From Fimisoma avicola (GTDB taxonomy: Bacteria; Bacillota; Clostridia; Peptostreptococcales; Anaerovoracaceae), in contig DVMO01000052.1 in assembly GCA_018714945.1 (NCBI GenBank), positions 1-39,843 of the forward strand: a DNA stretch of 39,843 nucleotides. The letters run 5' to 3'. The notes under the pieces were generated by a model, which saw only the letters and a program-made list of their open reading frames with translations, was not told where the DNA came from and searched no databases. Shown here one piece after another: positions 29,819-38,373 of this stretch (its first letter is position 1; the number at the start of each line of letters is the position of its first letter). The position numbers and the translations under genes were made by a program.

Positions 29819-31057
29819 TTACATTTTTTCCATAGCCTTTTTAATGGCCGCCGGAAGCTTTTTACATACGCTCTCAGGGATTGATGCCCCGGATATCCTT
29901 ATGCCTTTTTCCATCGGGACCACAAAGATGTTTTCCTTTTCAAGCTCACGGCCCAGAGCTTCCGGATCATCGCAAGGCACTGTCATAAAGAAACCTGACC
30001 TGAACGGAGTGATCTTGAGACCGACTTTTTCTGCCGCTTCCGTAAAAGCCATTCCTCTTCTTATGAGCATATCCCGGTAGAGCTTTCTCTCATCGGTGAC
30101 CTTTCTGAGCAGTTCCGGATCATCAAATATCATGGAAAGCATTGCCTGAGGCGCTTTGGCGCAGTTGGACCATGCTCCTCTCGCAGAAAGCTCGCATACC
30201 ACTCTGAATTCTTCAGCCACATCTTTATTTTTTGCCATGCATACCAATGCTCCGCAGCGCAGACCATAAAGAGTGTAAGCTTTAGAAAGACTGTAGGAGA
30301 TCATCGGCAGGATATTGCCGTTTACTTTTTCCAGGACCGGAAGAAAAGCACGGCTTTCCTCTTCGTCTCCGGAAAAGTCCATGTATGCGGCATCCACCAG
30401 CAAAGCGATCTTTTTATTCTCCGGCAGACCGTTGAGCAGTTCCACAAGTTTTTCCCATTCGTCAACGCTCAGAGCATATCCGGTGGGATTGTGGGACGGT
30501 GTGTTCAGTATGATGACCAGCCTATCCTGCTTTTCCAGAAGCTCCCGTGACTTTTCCATAAGAGATGCGAAGTTAAAACCGCCTTCTTCATCAAACAGCT
30601 CAAATGTAGTGAGCTTTTTCCCCTGATCTTCAGCTATGGTCTTATATGGGCCCCAGTACCAGTCGGTGGTCAGCACGGTATCTCCGTATTCAGAGTAATT
30701 TGCTATGGCATTTCTTACGGCGCCTGTGCCTCCCGGAGTTGACACTGCTTCAACAGCAGCATTTGTCCTGTAGCCGCGGAATATGTCTTTTTTTACAGCT
30801 TCTTTAAATCCTTCCGTGCCGCCGATGGGAGCATATTCGGCATAATCCTCAGGAGAAAGCTGTCTGAAAACTTCGTCTACAGAAGAAAGGACTATCAGCT
30901 TGCCATCGTCGTCCAGCAAAGCTCCAATGGTAGCGTTTACCACATTTTCTTTGCCGATCTGAGCGGCTCTGGCCTGAGCCCTGTTGTTTATGCCGAATAT
31001 CTTGTCTTCTTTGGAAATGGTCCTGCCGTTTTGGGCTGCAAAAGTCATATCTGTCAT
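29819..31057 (-). CDS. PLP-dependent aminotransferase, class I/II
   Basis: 412 residues, complete fold-type I enzyme. Seen: STPGGTGAVRNA (phosphate loop), SHNPTGY (188-194, Asn190), VDAAY with Asp222 contacting the PLP ring nitrogen, and the Schiff-base lysine Lys259 in SYSLSKAYTLYGLR. ATG 31057 is chosen because AGGAGG lies 8 nt upstream; the ATG eight codons earlier has none. It is paralogous to the truncated aminotransferase at the left window edge. The substrate is probably an aromatic or dicarboxylic amino acid; this cannot be fixed from sequence. A good promoter lies at 31144-31172. Confidence 0.9.
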   Translation of the reverse strand: MTDMTFAAQNGRTISKEDKIFGINNRAQARAAQIGKENVVNATIGALLDDDGKLIVLSSVDEVFRQLSPEDYAEYAPIGGTEGFKEAVKKDIFRGYRTNAAVEAVSTPGGTGAVRNAIANYSEYGDTVLTTDWYWGPYKTIAEDQGKKLTTFELFDEEGGFNFASLMEKSRELLEKQDRLVIILNTPSHNPTGYALSVDEWEKLVELLNGLPENKKIALLVDAAYMDFSGDEEESRAFLPVLEKVNGNILPMISYSLSKAYTLYGLRCGALVCMAKNKDVAEEFRVVCELSARGAWSNCAKAPQAMLSMIFDDPELLRKVTDERKLYRDMLIRRGMAFTEAAEKVGLKITPFRSGFFMTVPCDDPEALGRELEKENIFVVPMEKGIRISGASIPESVCKKLPAAIKKAMEKM

Positions 31058-31143
31058 ACTGTCTGCCTCCTGTTCTGCCATAGTGGGCCGGACGGCCTGT
31101 CCTGCCGGGTATTTCAGCCACTAAGGAAAAATCTAATGGGATA

Positions 31144-31172
31144 ATTATATTATGAACTTGGAATTATTACAA
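31144..31172 (-). promoter_or_regulatory. Promoter of the aminotransferase gene
   Basis: TTGTAA (31172-31167), 17-nt spacer, perfect TATAAT (31149-31144) on the minus strand, in the divergent spacer shared with the M23 gene. Confidence 0.7.
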
Positions 31173-31233
31173 GTTTGATTTTGTATGAAAAACGCCCTTT
31201 TGGCAAACAATATTTATAACTGGAGGTGAAATC

Positions 31234-31920
31234 ATGCGTCAAGCACAAAAGAAAAAAGATAAAGACAAAGTCGCCATCGTTCTGGTCCTGTCTTTTTGCG
31301 TCATAGCCCTGACCTCGATCTTTACGCTTAAATCAAATATAGATAAGATCAACGATACTGAAAGCGAAAGCGGAGTTCCTGTTTCAGAAGGCGCTCAGGT
31401 CCAGCAAGGCCAGGACGACCAGAACGCAGAGCCGGAAATGTCTGCCGAGGCTTCGTCAGATATACCTACCGTAGACAGCCGTCAGCCGTCTGCTGCTCCC
31501 GGCGAATATCTCAACCCGGTGAACAGCCAGGATGCCAAGGTTACCAATCCTTATTCAATGGATACGCTGATTTATTCGGTAACTCTGGATCAGTACATGA
31601 CCCATTGCGGCATTGACATAGAAGCGTCGGCGGATTCTCAGGTGGTAGCTGTGGCAGAAGGCACCGTTACAGCCATATACAATGATGACCGCTACGGTCT
31701 GTCTGTTGAGATAACGCATCCCGGCCATGTGATAACCATATATTCCAACCTGGCAGATTCATCAGAACTGGTGGAGGTGGGAGATGTGGTCACAGCCGGA
31801 GAGATAATCGGCGGTGTAGGCTCCACCGGCCTGTTTGAATCCCTGGAACCGGCACATCTGCACTTTGAAATGCTCATTAACGGCGCCTATGTTGATCCGG
31901 CAGATCACATCACATTCTGA
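31234..31920 (+). CDS. Membrane-anchored M23 peptidase-family protein, SpoIIQ-like
   Basis: 228 residues: short basic cytoplasmic N-terminus, one transmembrane helix (about 12-32), an acidic Glu/Ser/Gln-rich linker (about 40-90) and an extracytoplasmic LytM/M23 domain. Zinc ligands are present: His124 and Asp128 in MTHCGIDIEA, and His208-x-His210 in PAHLHFEM. The catalytic histidine of the usual YxHL motif is an asparagine here (IYSNL, Asn172), so endopeptidase activity is doubtful. Architecture and this loop resemble clostridial SpoIIQ, the forespore partner of SpoIIIAH, but other envelope roles are possible. GGAGGTGA precedes ATG 31234. Confidence 0.75.
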   Translation: MRQAQKKKDKDKVAIVLVLSFCVIALTSIFTLKSNIDKINDTESESGVPVSEGAQVQQGQDDQNAEPEMSAEASSDIPTVDSRQPSAAPGEYLNPVNSQDAKVTNPYSMDTLIYSVTLDQYMTHCGIDIEASADSQVVAVAEGTVTAIYNDDRYGLSVEITHPGHVITIYSNLADSSELVEVGDVVTAGEIIGGVGSTGLFESLEPAHLHFEMLINGAYVDPADHITF

Positions 31921-31930
31921 CCGTCCAATG

Positions 31931-31971
31931 AAAAATCTCCGGAGACATGTCTGGTACATTGCCTCCGGAGA
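31931..31971 (-). terminator. Terminator of the AroD-like/ecf/trmB unit
   Basis: TCTCCGGAG (31936-31944) and CTCCGGAGA (31963-31971) pair around an 18-nt loop; on the minus strand ATTTTTC follows. It lies 9 nt after the trmB stop and between convergent genes. A 12-bp direct repeat CTCCGGAGACAT (31937 and 31963) overlaps the stem. Confidence 0.75.
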
Positions 31972-31979
31972 CATCAAAG

Positions 31980-32615
31980 TCATTTGAACTTTACATAATT
32001 GATATTTTTTCCTGCCGATCCGAACCTCTCTTCATATTCTGTTGTAAACAGTTTTGACTCAAAAGTACTGGCAGCAAGGTCTGTGGTCATTTCCCATATG
32101 GACAATCCGGCATTTCTGATCTCATCTATCGTAAATGCAAAAAGCCCATCATTGTCAGTCTTGAATTCAATGGTCCCTTCCGGCGACATGACTGATCTGT
32201 AATTCTTGAGTTTTTCCCTGTATGTGAGCCTTCTCTTGGCATGGCGGGCCTTTGGCCAGGGATCGCTGAAATTAAGATATATGCCTGCCAGTTCTCCGGG
32301 CTCAAAGTATCTTCCCAGATCATCAACATAATCTATGAATATCCTGAGGTTGTCAAAATGACATATTTCAGCCTTCTGCAACGCTCTCAGGGCAACATTG
32401 CTCTGTCCTTCCACCGCTATGAAATTTTTTTCCGGGAACGCAGCAGCCCGTAAAGCTATGAATCGTCCCTTGCCGCAGCCTATCTCAAGATAAACGGGGG
32501 CGTTGTTCCCAAACACTTCCCGCCACCTTCCGCGGCAGCTTTCAGGATCCGTCACAAGAAAAGTTGAATTACGCCTTATTTTCTGGTCAAGATTCTTTAT
32601 ATTTCTCTGTCTCAT
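31980..32615 (-). CDS. trmB: tRNA (guanine-N7-)-methyltransferase
   Basis: 211 residues. Methylates G46 of tRNA with SAM. Seen: the SAM-binding LEIGCGKG (43-50), FIAVEGQ, YLNFSDPWPKARHAKRRLTY (the family signature around DPWPK) and IEFKTDN. ATG 32615 follows the ecfT stop by a single base (TAA-T-ATG); a frame open upstream would overlap ecfT. It is the last gene of its unit, followed by the terminator at 31931-31971. Confidence 0.96.
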   Translation of the reverse strand: MRQRNIKNLDQKIRRNSTFLVTDPESCRGRWREVFGNNAPVYLEIGCGKGRFIALRAAAFPEKNFIAVEGQSNVALRALQKAEICHFDNLRIFIDYVDDLGRYFEPGELAGIYLNFSDPWPKARHAKRRLTYREKLKNYRSVMSPEGTIEFKTDNDGLFAFTIDEIRNAGLSIWEMTTDLAASTFESKLFTTEYEERFGSAGKNINYVKFK

Positions 32616-32616
32616 A

Positions 32617-33417
32617 TTAAAAAATCCTCGACTCAACGACTATTACTGCACCAAAGGCTATCATCAATGCGACGGCGGCATAATCCCTTCTTTGGAACTT
32701 CATCTCATGCATCCTGGTCCTGTTTTCTCCGCCCCGGTAGCATCTGGCTTCCATGGCCATGGCCAGATCCTGCGCTATGCGGAATGCGCTGACGAACAGC
32801 GGCACCAGGATAGGTATCAGGCTTTTTGCTCTCTGTATCACATTGCCCGACTCAAAATCGGCTCCGCGGGCCTGCTGTGCTTTCATTATCTTGTCGGCTT
32901 CCTCCAGGAGCGTAGGTATGAACCTGAGAGCAATGGTCATCATCATGGCTATGTCATGGGCAGGCAGGCCGATCTTGCTGAAAGGCGAAAGGAGCCTTTC
33001 TATGCCGTCGGTCAGAGCCAGAGGCCTGGTACATAAGGTGAGCAAAGAAGATCCCATCAGAAGGAGTACCAGCCTTATTGCCATAAAGACAGCCACCTGC
33101 AATCCTTCAACGGTTATCTTCAGAAATTTCCACTGCCACAGTACCGTGCCGTCCACCATGAACATGTTGAGGGCAAAGGTAAATACCAGAATGAGTATTA
33201 TGGGCTTGAGCCCCCGCATGATGTAGCCCACCGGCACTTTAGATACAGCGATGATGACTGCCAGAACAGCTCCTGCTATTATAAATCCTATGAAGTTATC
33301 TACTATGAACAATTCTATGATAAACAGCAATGTAGCTATTATCTTTATCCTTGGATCAAGCCGGTGTATCCACGACTTGCCGGGATAATATTGTCCGAGA
33401 GTTATATCTCTGAGCAT
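32617..33417 (-). CDS. ecfT: ECF transporter transmembrane T component
   Basis: 266 residues, about five or six transmembrane helices. Seen: RLDPRIKI near the N-terminus (typical HRLDPRTK-type signature) and the two coupling-helix motifs, QQARGADFESG and MEARCYRGG, which contact the ATPase subunits. Its start overlaps the ecfA2 stop by one base (TAATG). With ecfA1 and ecfA2 it forms a group II energising module shared by many vitamin S components; no S component is in the window. Confidence 0.95.
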   Translation of the reverse strand: MLRDITLGQYYPGKSWIHRLDPRIKIIATLLFIIELFIVDNFIGFIIAGAVLAVIIAVSKVPVGYIMRGLKPIILILVFTFALNMFMVDGTVLWQWKFLKITVEGLQVAVFMAIRLVLLLMGSSLLTLCTRPLALTDGIERLLSPFSKIGLPAHDIAMMMTIALRFIPTLLEEADKIMKAQQARGADFESGNVIQRAKSLIPILVPLFVSAFRIAQDLAMAMEARCYRGGENRTRMHEMKFQRRDYAAVALMIAFGAVIVVESRIF

Positions 33418-34280
33418 TATCCGTTTCCTCTTGCCTTTAAATATTCTGCGATCTGGCCGGCGGCCTCATCTATGGAAAGGATGGTCGGCTCTATTTTCAT
33501 CCCGCGCTTTCGCAGTTCTTCGGTCAGCCTTGTTATAGGCGGCAGGTCAAGGCCCACCTTTTCCAGCTCTTCCGTCTGGGAAAAGACTTCCTTAGGGGTT
33601 CCGCAGACCACCAGATGTCCGCTGTCGATCACCAGTATCTTATCCGAAAGTCTTGCAACATCCGCCATATTATGGGACACCAGTATGGTTATGTTCCCTG
33701 TCAGCCTGTGGACTTCTTCTATCATGGACAATATATCTTTGTGCGCTTTTGGGTCAAGGCCTGCTGTGGGCTCGTCGAGTATGAGAACCTCCGGCCCCAT
33801 GGCTATGACTCCGGCTATTGCCACTCTGCGCTTTTGTCCTCCTGAAAGCTCAAAAGGCGAGCGGTCTTTTATCTGGTCATAATCCAGTCCGACCATTGTC
33901 ACGGCTTCTTTTACCCGGCTATCGATCTCTTCCTGGCTCAGGCCGAGGTTTTTGGGGCCGAAAGCCACATCCTTTGCTACGGTCTCCTCAAAAAGCTGAT
34001 ATTCCGGGTACTGGAACACAAGACCTATGCGTTTCCTTATTTCTACCATCGAAACATCATCGGCTGTTATATCCACACCGCCGATGATTATCTTTCCCTC
34101 GTCAGGTTTCAGAAGGCCGTTTAAATGCTGGAGCAAAGTTGATTTTCCCGATCCTGTATGGCCTATGATCCCTAAAAACTCACCGTCATCCACTTCAAAG
34201 CTTATATCTTCAAGTGCGACCGATTCATTGGGCATTCCTTTTTCATATATATGTTTTAAGTTCTTTACCTGTATTGACAT
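33417..34280 (-). CDS. ecfA2: ECF transporter ATP-binding protein A2
   Basis: 287 residues. Seen: Walker A GHTGSGKST (40-48), Q-loop FQYPEYQLF, ABC signature LSGGQ (145-149), Walker B VLILDE (165-170) and the switch His in ILVSHNM. Belongs to the EcfA2 type by its longer C-terminal domain and partner arrangement. It overlaps ecfA1 by 16 nt and ecfT by 1 nt. Confidence 0.95.
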   Translation of the reverse strand: MSIQVKNLKHIYEKGMPNESVALEDISFEVDDGEFLGIIGHTGSGKSTLLQHLNGLLKPDEGKIIIGGVDITADDVSMVEIRKRIGLVFQYPEYQLFEETVAKDVAFGPKNLGLSQEEIDSRVKEAVTMVGLDYDQIKDRSPFELSGGQKRRVAIAGVIAMGPEVLILDEPTAGLDPKAHKDILSMIEEVHRLTGNITILVSHNMADVARLSDKILVIDSGHLVVCGTPKEVFSQTEELEKVGLDLPPITRLTEELRKRGMKIEPTILSIDEAAGQIAEYLKARGNG

Positions 34281-35104
34281 AAAAATTCAACCATCTCTTC
34301 AGTTCCTATGATGTCTGCCGGCACTTCTATGCCTTTGCCGCGCAATTTTGCCGCCAGCTCCACTGCCAGCGGCACATCGAGGTTTACCGATCTTACTTTT
34401 TCCCCCTGGGCGAACACTTCCCCTGGAGTTCCGTCGAGGAATATCTCTCCCCCGTTCATTATTATCACCCTGTCTGCATGGACAGCTTCCTCCATGAAGT
34501 GGGTGATCAGCACAACGGTTATCCCTTCTCCGTTGAGTTCCTTGATTATGCTCATGATCTCGTTTCTGCCTTTTGGATCCAGCATAGCCGTAGGTTCATC
34601 AAATATTATGCATCCGGGTTTCATGGCGACTACTCCGGCGATGGCAATGCGCTGCTTCTGGCCTCCGGACAGCATATGAGGGGATTTTCCCTTGTAGGCT
34701 CCCATGTTGACATCCTCAAGGGCCTTGTCCACACGCCTTCTTATCTCAGCCGGGTCCACTCCAAGGTTTTCAGGGCCGAAAGCCACATCGTCCTCCACTA
34801 TGGCTGACACAAGCTGATTGTCCGGAGTCTGAAATACCATTCCGGCCGACTGCCTTACATCCCAGATATGTTCATCATCTGAAGTGTCAAAACCGTTAAC
34901 ATAGACTTTGCCTGATGTTGGAAGCAGCAACCCGTTCAGGTTTTTAGCCAGTGTGGATTTGCCCGATCCGTTTTTCCCCAGGATGGCCGTAAAGCTGCCC
35001 CGTTCAATTTGAAGATTTATGTTGTTCAGCGCCCTTTTGGGTACTTCGTTTTCGTCTTTCTGGTATTCAAATATGAGATTATCTATTCTTATAATCGGAT
35101 CCAT
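34265..35104 (-). CDS. ecfA1: ECF transporter ATP-binding protein A1
   Basis: 279 residues. Seen: Walker A GKNGSGKST (43-51), Q-loop FQTPDNQLV, signature LSGGQ (145-149), Walker B CIIFDE (165-170) and switch His in LITHFM. ATG 35104 follows the upstream stop after one base (TAA-G-ATG), with no independent strong ribosome binding site, so translation is coupled to the AroD-like gene. First of the three ECF genes. Confidence 0.95.
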   Translation of the reverse strand: MDPIIRIDNLIFEYQKDENEVPKRALNNINLQIERGSFTAILGKNGSGKSTLAKNLNGLLLPTSGKVYVNGFDTSDDEHIWDVRQSAGMVFQTPDNQLVSAIVEDDVAFGPENLGVDPAEIRRRVDKALEDVNMGAYKGKSPHMLSGGQKQRIAIAGVVAMKPGCIIFDEPTAMLDPKGRNEIMSIIKELNGEGITVVLITHFMEEAVHADRVIIMNGGEIFLDGTPGEVFAQGEKVRSVNLDVPLAVELAAKLRGKGIEVPADIIGTEEMVEFLCQYR

Positions 35105-35105
35105 C

Positions 35106-35834
35106 TTATTTTCTTTCGTAGTATATATCAAGGTATTTGCTCAGATCCCTGGCGTTGATCTGTCCGGGTGCCGTAGGCTGGCTGCCGCAGGCATATGTGA
35201 TGATCGAGCCGAAGTCTCCGGCACATACACGGCTTGCCTGACCTTCTTCTCCCATGGCTACCACTATCAGCGGCTTATGGTTACGGAGCTGCTGGTATGA
35301 TTCTGCTGCCTGGAGTATGGCATATGTCTGTACTTCATTTTCTGCAAAACATGCCAGTTCAAGTATATCTCCCCCAAGCCTTTCCATTTTTACATATATG
35401 GTTGCCAGATCTTCTCTGGACGGCATCTTGTTAAAGGAGCGGAAAGATACGATGGACGGGGTGCCTTTTATCCTGGCTGACCTGAGCAGTTCCCTGACAG
35501 TTGGATCGTTGTACTTGATACAAACCATGTCGGCGCAGTTTATTGCCCAGTTGAGGATACGGCTTCCCTTTGGACCGGCACCTCTATAGCTTATCATTAT
35601 CTTTTTTCCGGGAAACTGCCGTTTGATCTCCCAGATGGCGCCTATGAAAAATTCTTTATTGAAAAACGGCTTTTCCGCAACCTTATCCATCTGCCACTCT
35701 ACATAGCGGCAATAATCTTTGTATTTTTCTATCTCGGCCTTGAGCTCTTCCATATTGTCGCAGTCCAGTGACAGACATATGTCCGGCCTTGTATTTTTAA
35801 CTTCTTTTGCTTTTTTATTCTTTCTTCTCAACAT
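35106..35834 (-). CDS. AroD-like protein (type I dehydroquinate dehydratase fold) lacking catalytic residues
   Basis: 242 residues, close to type I DHQ dehydratase (about 250), with collinear landmarks: YVEWQMD (44-50), KIMISYRG (78-85), IVSFRSFNKMPS (128-139), MGEEGQASRV and DFGS (194-210), TAPGQI (221-226). Compared by eye with the Salmonella enzyme, the Schiff-base lysine (Lys170) is Glu159, the general base histidine (His143) is Arg132, Asp114 is Cys105, Glu116 is Lys107 and Arg48 is Gln48. Substrate-carboxylate residues Arg84, Arg202 and Gln225 are kept. It therefore probably does not dehydrate dehydroquinate and may bind a ligand or have a new activity. ATG 35834 is 8 nt from AGGGG. It is first in the unit with ecfA1-ecfA2-ecfT-trmB. 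Confidence 0.75.
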   Translation of the reverse strand: MLRRKNKKAKEVKNTRPDICLSLDCDNMEELKAEIEKYKDYCRYVEWQMDKVAEKPFFNKEFFIGAIWEIKRQFPGKKIMISYRGAGPKGSRILNWAINCADMVCIKYNDPTVRELLRSARIKGTPSIVSFRSFNKMPSREDLATIYVKMERLGGDILELACFAENEVQTYAILQAAESYQQLRNHKPLIVVAMGEEGQASRVCAGDFGSIITYACGSQPTAPGQINARDLSKYLDIYYERK

Positions 35835-35876
35835 CTCTTTCGCCCCTTTTCTTAACCTGTGTTTGCACAATCCCAC

Positions 35877-35905
35877 AATTTAATACTAAACTTTTTATGT
35901 GTCAA
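35877..35905 (-). promoter_or_regulatory. Promoter of the AroD-like/ecf/trmB unit
   Basis: TTGACA (35905-35900), 17-nt spacer, TAAATT (35882-35877; four of six consensus bases) on the minus strand, about 43 nt upstream of the ATG. Confidence 0.55.
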
Positions 35906-35965
35906 AGTCAATACAAAAGTCAGGGCTAAACGGCCTCATGGGCTTATAAATATGCTTTTTTGCTC

Positions 35966-35996
35966 ATAAAAACTGCCGGGGCCATTGCCCGGCAGT
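35966..35996 (-). terminator. Terminator of the mreB-rlmL unit
   Basis: ACTGCCGGG (35972-35980) and CCCGGCAGT (35988-35996), 7-nt loop, followed on the minus strand by TTTTTATG. It begins 6 nt after the methyltransferase stop. Confidence 0.9.
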
Positions 35997-36001
35997 CACT
36001 T

Positions 36002-37141
36002 TCATCGGCTCTTTGGCTTTTCTCCGTGGTATTGGTAATAACAGACCTCTAATCGCCCGTTGAACAGTTTCCTTCGCCTGTTGGCAGGCCGTCCGAACAC
36101 CTTGTTTTCTATGGTCTTGTCCGGCGTTATGACAAAACACGACCATGTAGGGTTTTCAGCCAGGAATCCTGCCCATCCGGCATACAGTTTTTCTATGGAG
36201 CGCCTGTCACCAATCCTTTCACCGTAAGGGGGATTGGTGATGATGATGCCGCCCTCCTGGCCGCCGCTATCAATGGCAGCCCCGTCGTGCCTTTCAAAGA
36301 CTATGTCATCGGCCACGCCGGCTTCGGCGGCATTTTCTTCCGCCGCTCGTACGGCGTTGCTATCGATGTCATATCCATATATCTCAAGTGGCTTGTCCCA
36401 GTCAACGGCTTCATAGGCCTGCTGCCGTTCTTCTCTCCACAGATCAGCCGGGATCACTTCCCACTCCTCGGCGGCAAAATGACGGCTCAGCCCCGGCGCT
36501 ATGTTCCTGCCTATCATGGCAGCTTCTATGGGTATGGTGCCGCTTCCGCAGCACGGGTCTACCAGGATCCGGTCCGGTTTCCAGAAAGAAAGCTGTATCA
36601 TGGCCGCCGCCAATGTCTCCTTGATAGGGGCAGCCACAGCGCTCTGTCTATAGCCCCTCTTGTGGAGGCTCGGCCCGGTGGTGTCCAGGGTGACCGTCAC
36701 CCGGTCTTTCAATATGGAAACCTTTATGTCATACAGGGCTCCTGATTTTTCAAAATAATCTATGGCGTATGTCTCTTTCAGCCTTTCGATGAGGGCTTTC
36801 TCCGCTACCGACTGGCAGGCGGGCACGCTGGAAAGTTTGGATTTTACCGATGAGCCGTTGACGATGAACCTGCCTTCCGGCGGTATCCATTGTTCCCATG
36901 GTATACCTTTCATCTGCTGGAAAAGGTCTTCAAACTCCAGGGCCTCAAACTCGCCCATCTTTATCTGCACCCGGTCAGCGCACCTTAGCCAGAGATTGGC
37001 CCTGACTATGGCCCGCTCATCGCCCAGAAAAGTTATCTTTCCGTCTTCGGATCTCAATATCTTGTATCCGAGGGCTTCTATTTCTCTTTTTACCGGCGCT
37101 TCCAGCCCAAAGGTAGTCGCCGCGATCAATTCAAGTTTCAT
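36002..37141 (-). CDS. rlmL: THUMP-domain class I RNA methyltransferase, RlmL type
   Basis: 379 residues. N-terminal THUMP/ferredoxin-like RNA-binding part (about 1-155), then a Rossmann methyltransferase with VDPCCGSGTIPIEAAMIGRN (194-213) and the N2-guanine motif TNPPYGER (302-309). It matches the single-domain Bacillota relatives of RlmL (YpsC), which methylate N2 of a 23S rRNA guanine. The C-terminal RlmK half of the E. coli fusion is absent, as usual in this phylum. There is no obvious ribosome binding site before ATG 37141; it starts 36 nt after the mreB stop and is probably read from the mreB promoter. Confidence 0.9.
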   Translation of the reverse strand: MKLELIAATTFGLEAPVKREIEALGYKILRSEDGKITFLGDERAIVRANLWLRCADRVQIKMGEFEALEFEDLFQQMKGIPWEQWIPPEGRFIVNGSSVKSKLSSVPACQSVAEKALIERLKETYAIDYFEKSGALYDIKVSILKDRVTVTLDTTGPSLHKRGYRQSAVAAPIKETLAAAMIQLSFWKPDRILVDPCCGSGTIPIEAAMIGRNIAPGLSRHFAAEEWEVIPADLWREERQQAYEAVDWDKPLEIYGYDIDSNAVRAAEENAAEAGVADDIVFERHDGAAIDSGGQEGGIIITNPPYGERIGDRRSIEKLYAGWAGFLAENPTWSCFVITPDKTIENKVFGRPANRRRKLFNGRLEVCYYQYHGEKPKSR

Positions 37142-37177
37142 TGTCTGACGATGATTATGCTTTCTGAAGGTACCAGC

Positions 37178-38200
37178 CTACAGATAAGGCTCCCTCTTGT
37201 TGAGATAGGTGCTCTTGAGGCTGTCCAGCTCATTGAGGGCCTTGCCTGTGCCTATGGCCACACAGGACTTGGGGTCTTCGGCGATGATGACCTTGATACC
37301 GGTCCTGTCCTCTATCCTCTTGTCAATACCGTAGAGCAGGGCTCCTCCTCCTGTGACTACGATGCCCGAATTGCTTATGTCGGCTGCCAGTTCAGGCGGC
37401 GTGCGCTCAAGCACATTGTGTACGGTCTCGCAGATCTCGTGGAGAGGTTCGTCCAGAGCGTCCATGATCTCCTCGGAAGTTACCTCTACGCTCTTAGGAA
37501 GTCCCGTTACCAGGTCACGCCCACGGCATTCCCTGCTTATGACTTCTTCTCTCGGAAAAGCAGTTCCGATGGTCATCTTCAGTTCTTCGGCTGTACGCTC
37601 ACCTATATATAATTTGTGGGCTTTTCTCATATATTTTACGATGGCTTCGTCGAACTTGTCTCCGGCCATCTTGACTGATGAGCTGGCAACGATACCGCCC
37701 AGAGAGATAACGGCAATATCGGTGGTACCTCCGCCTATGTCTATTACCATTACTCCGTCCGGTTTGCTGATGTCGATACCGGCTCCGATGGCTGCGGCCA
37801 CCGGCTCTTCCATGAGGAATACATCTTTGCCGCCGGCCTGCTCGGCTGCTTCACGAACAGCTCTCTTTTCTACTTCTGTAACTCCGCTGGGCACGCATAC
37901 CATGATCCTCGGCTTGAAGAATCTGCCGCTGCCGCAGGTCTTTCTGATGAAATATTTGAGCATCCTTTCGGTAATATCGTAGTCGGATACCACGCCGTCT
38001 CTGAGAGGCCTGATAGCCACGATGTTGGCAGGGGTCCTGCCCAGCATCTGACGGGCTTCTTCCCCTACAGCCAGGATCTCGTCAGTATCGTTGTTGATGG
38101 CCACTACCGAAGGCTCATTCAATACTATTCCCTTGCCTTTTATATATACCAGTACGTTTGCCGTACCCAGATCGATGCCAACTTCACTTGCAAATGCCAT
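37178..38200 (-). CDS. mreB: MreB/Mbl-family rod-shape actin homologue
   Basis: 340 residues. Forms membrane-associated filaments that guide the elongation-phase cell-wall machinery. Nucleotide-binding motifs of the actin/Hsp70 fold: phosphate-1 GIDLGTANVLVY (8-19), phosphate-2 DIGGGTTDIAV (154-164), and the adenosine loop VVTGGGALLYGIDKRI near the C-terminus. AAAGGAG precedes ATG 38200. No mreC/mreD follow, so this may be an Mbl- or MreBH-like stand-alone paralogue. Suggests a rod-shaped or elongating cell. Confidence 0.95.
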   Translation of the reverse strand: MAFASEVGIDLGTANVLVYIKGKGIVLNEPSVVAINNDTDEILAVGEEARQMLGRTPANIVAIRPLRDGVVSDYDITERMLKYFIRKTCGSGRFFKPRIMVCVPSGVTEVEKRAVREAAEQAGGKDVFLMEEPVAAAIGAGIDISKPDGVMVIDIGGGTTDIAVISLGGIVASSSVKMAGDKFDEAIVKYMRKAHKLYIGERTAEELKMTIGTAFPREEVISRECRGRDLVTGLPKSVEVTSEEIMDALDEPLHEICETVHNVLERTPPELAADISNSGIVVTGGGALLYGIDKRIEDRTGIKVIIAEDPKSCVAIGTGKALNELDSLKSTYLNKREPYL

Positions 38201-38268
38201 TGCTGATCTCCTTTTCTTTTATTAAATATGTAAACTTCGCCTATATTATTATTTACACTTCTCTCAAC

Positions 38269-38297
38269 ATTATATATAAATTTCCGTTTTTTTTCAA
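38269..38297 (-). promoter_or_regulatory. Promoter of mreB
   Basis: TTGAAA (38297-38292), 17-nt spacer, perfect TATAAT (38274-38269) on the minus strand. An 8-bp inverted repeat TTCGCCTA (38236-38243) / TAGGCGAA (38304-38311) brackets it. Confidence 0.8.
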
Positions 38298-38373
38298 TTT
38301 GTTTAGGCGAATTGTATGTGAAAATTTAATAATATTTTCCATGACGGGAAAAATACTGAAAGGAGGTGATGAG

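Noticed and set aside
35835..35876. 14-residue N-terminal extension of the AroD-like protein
   Set aside because: It would start inside the -10 region of the predicted promoter; AGGGG with proper spacing selects ATG 35834.
38158..38373. Upstream extension of the 44-residue plus-strand gene into the mreB start
   Set aside because: AT-rich, hydrophobic by composition only, passes through the mreB promoter, and the AGGAGGTGA site selects the internal ATG.
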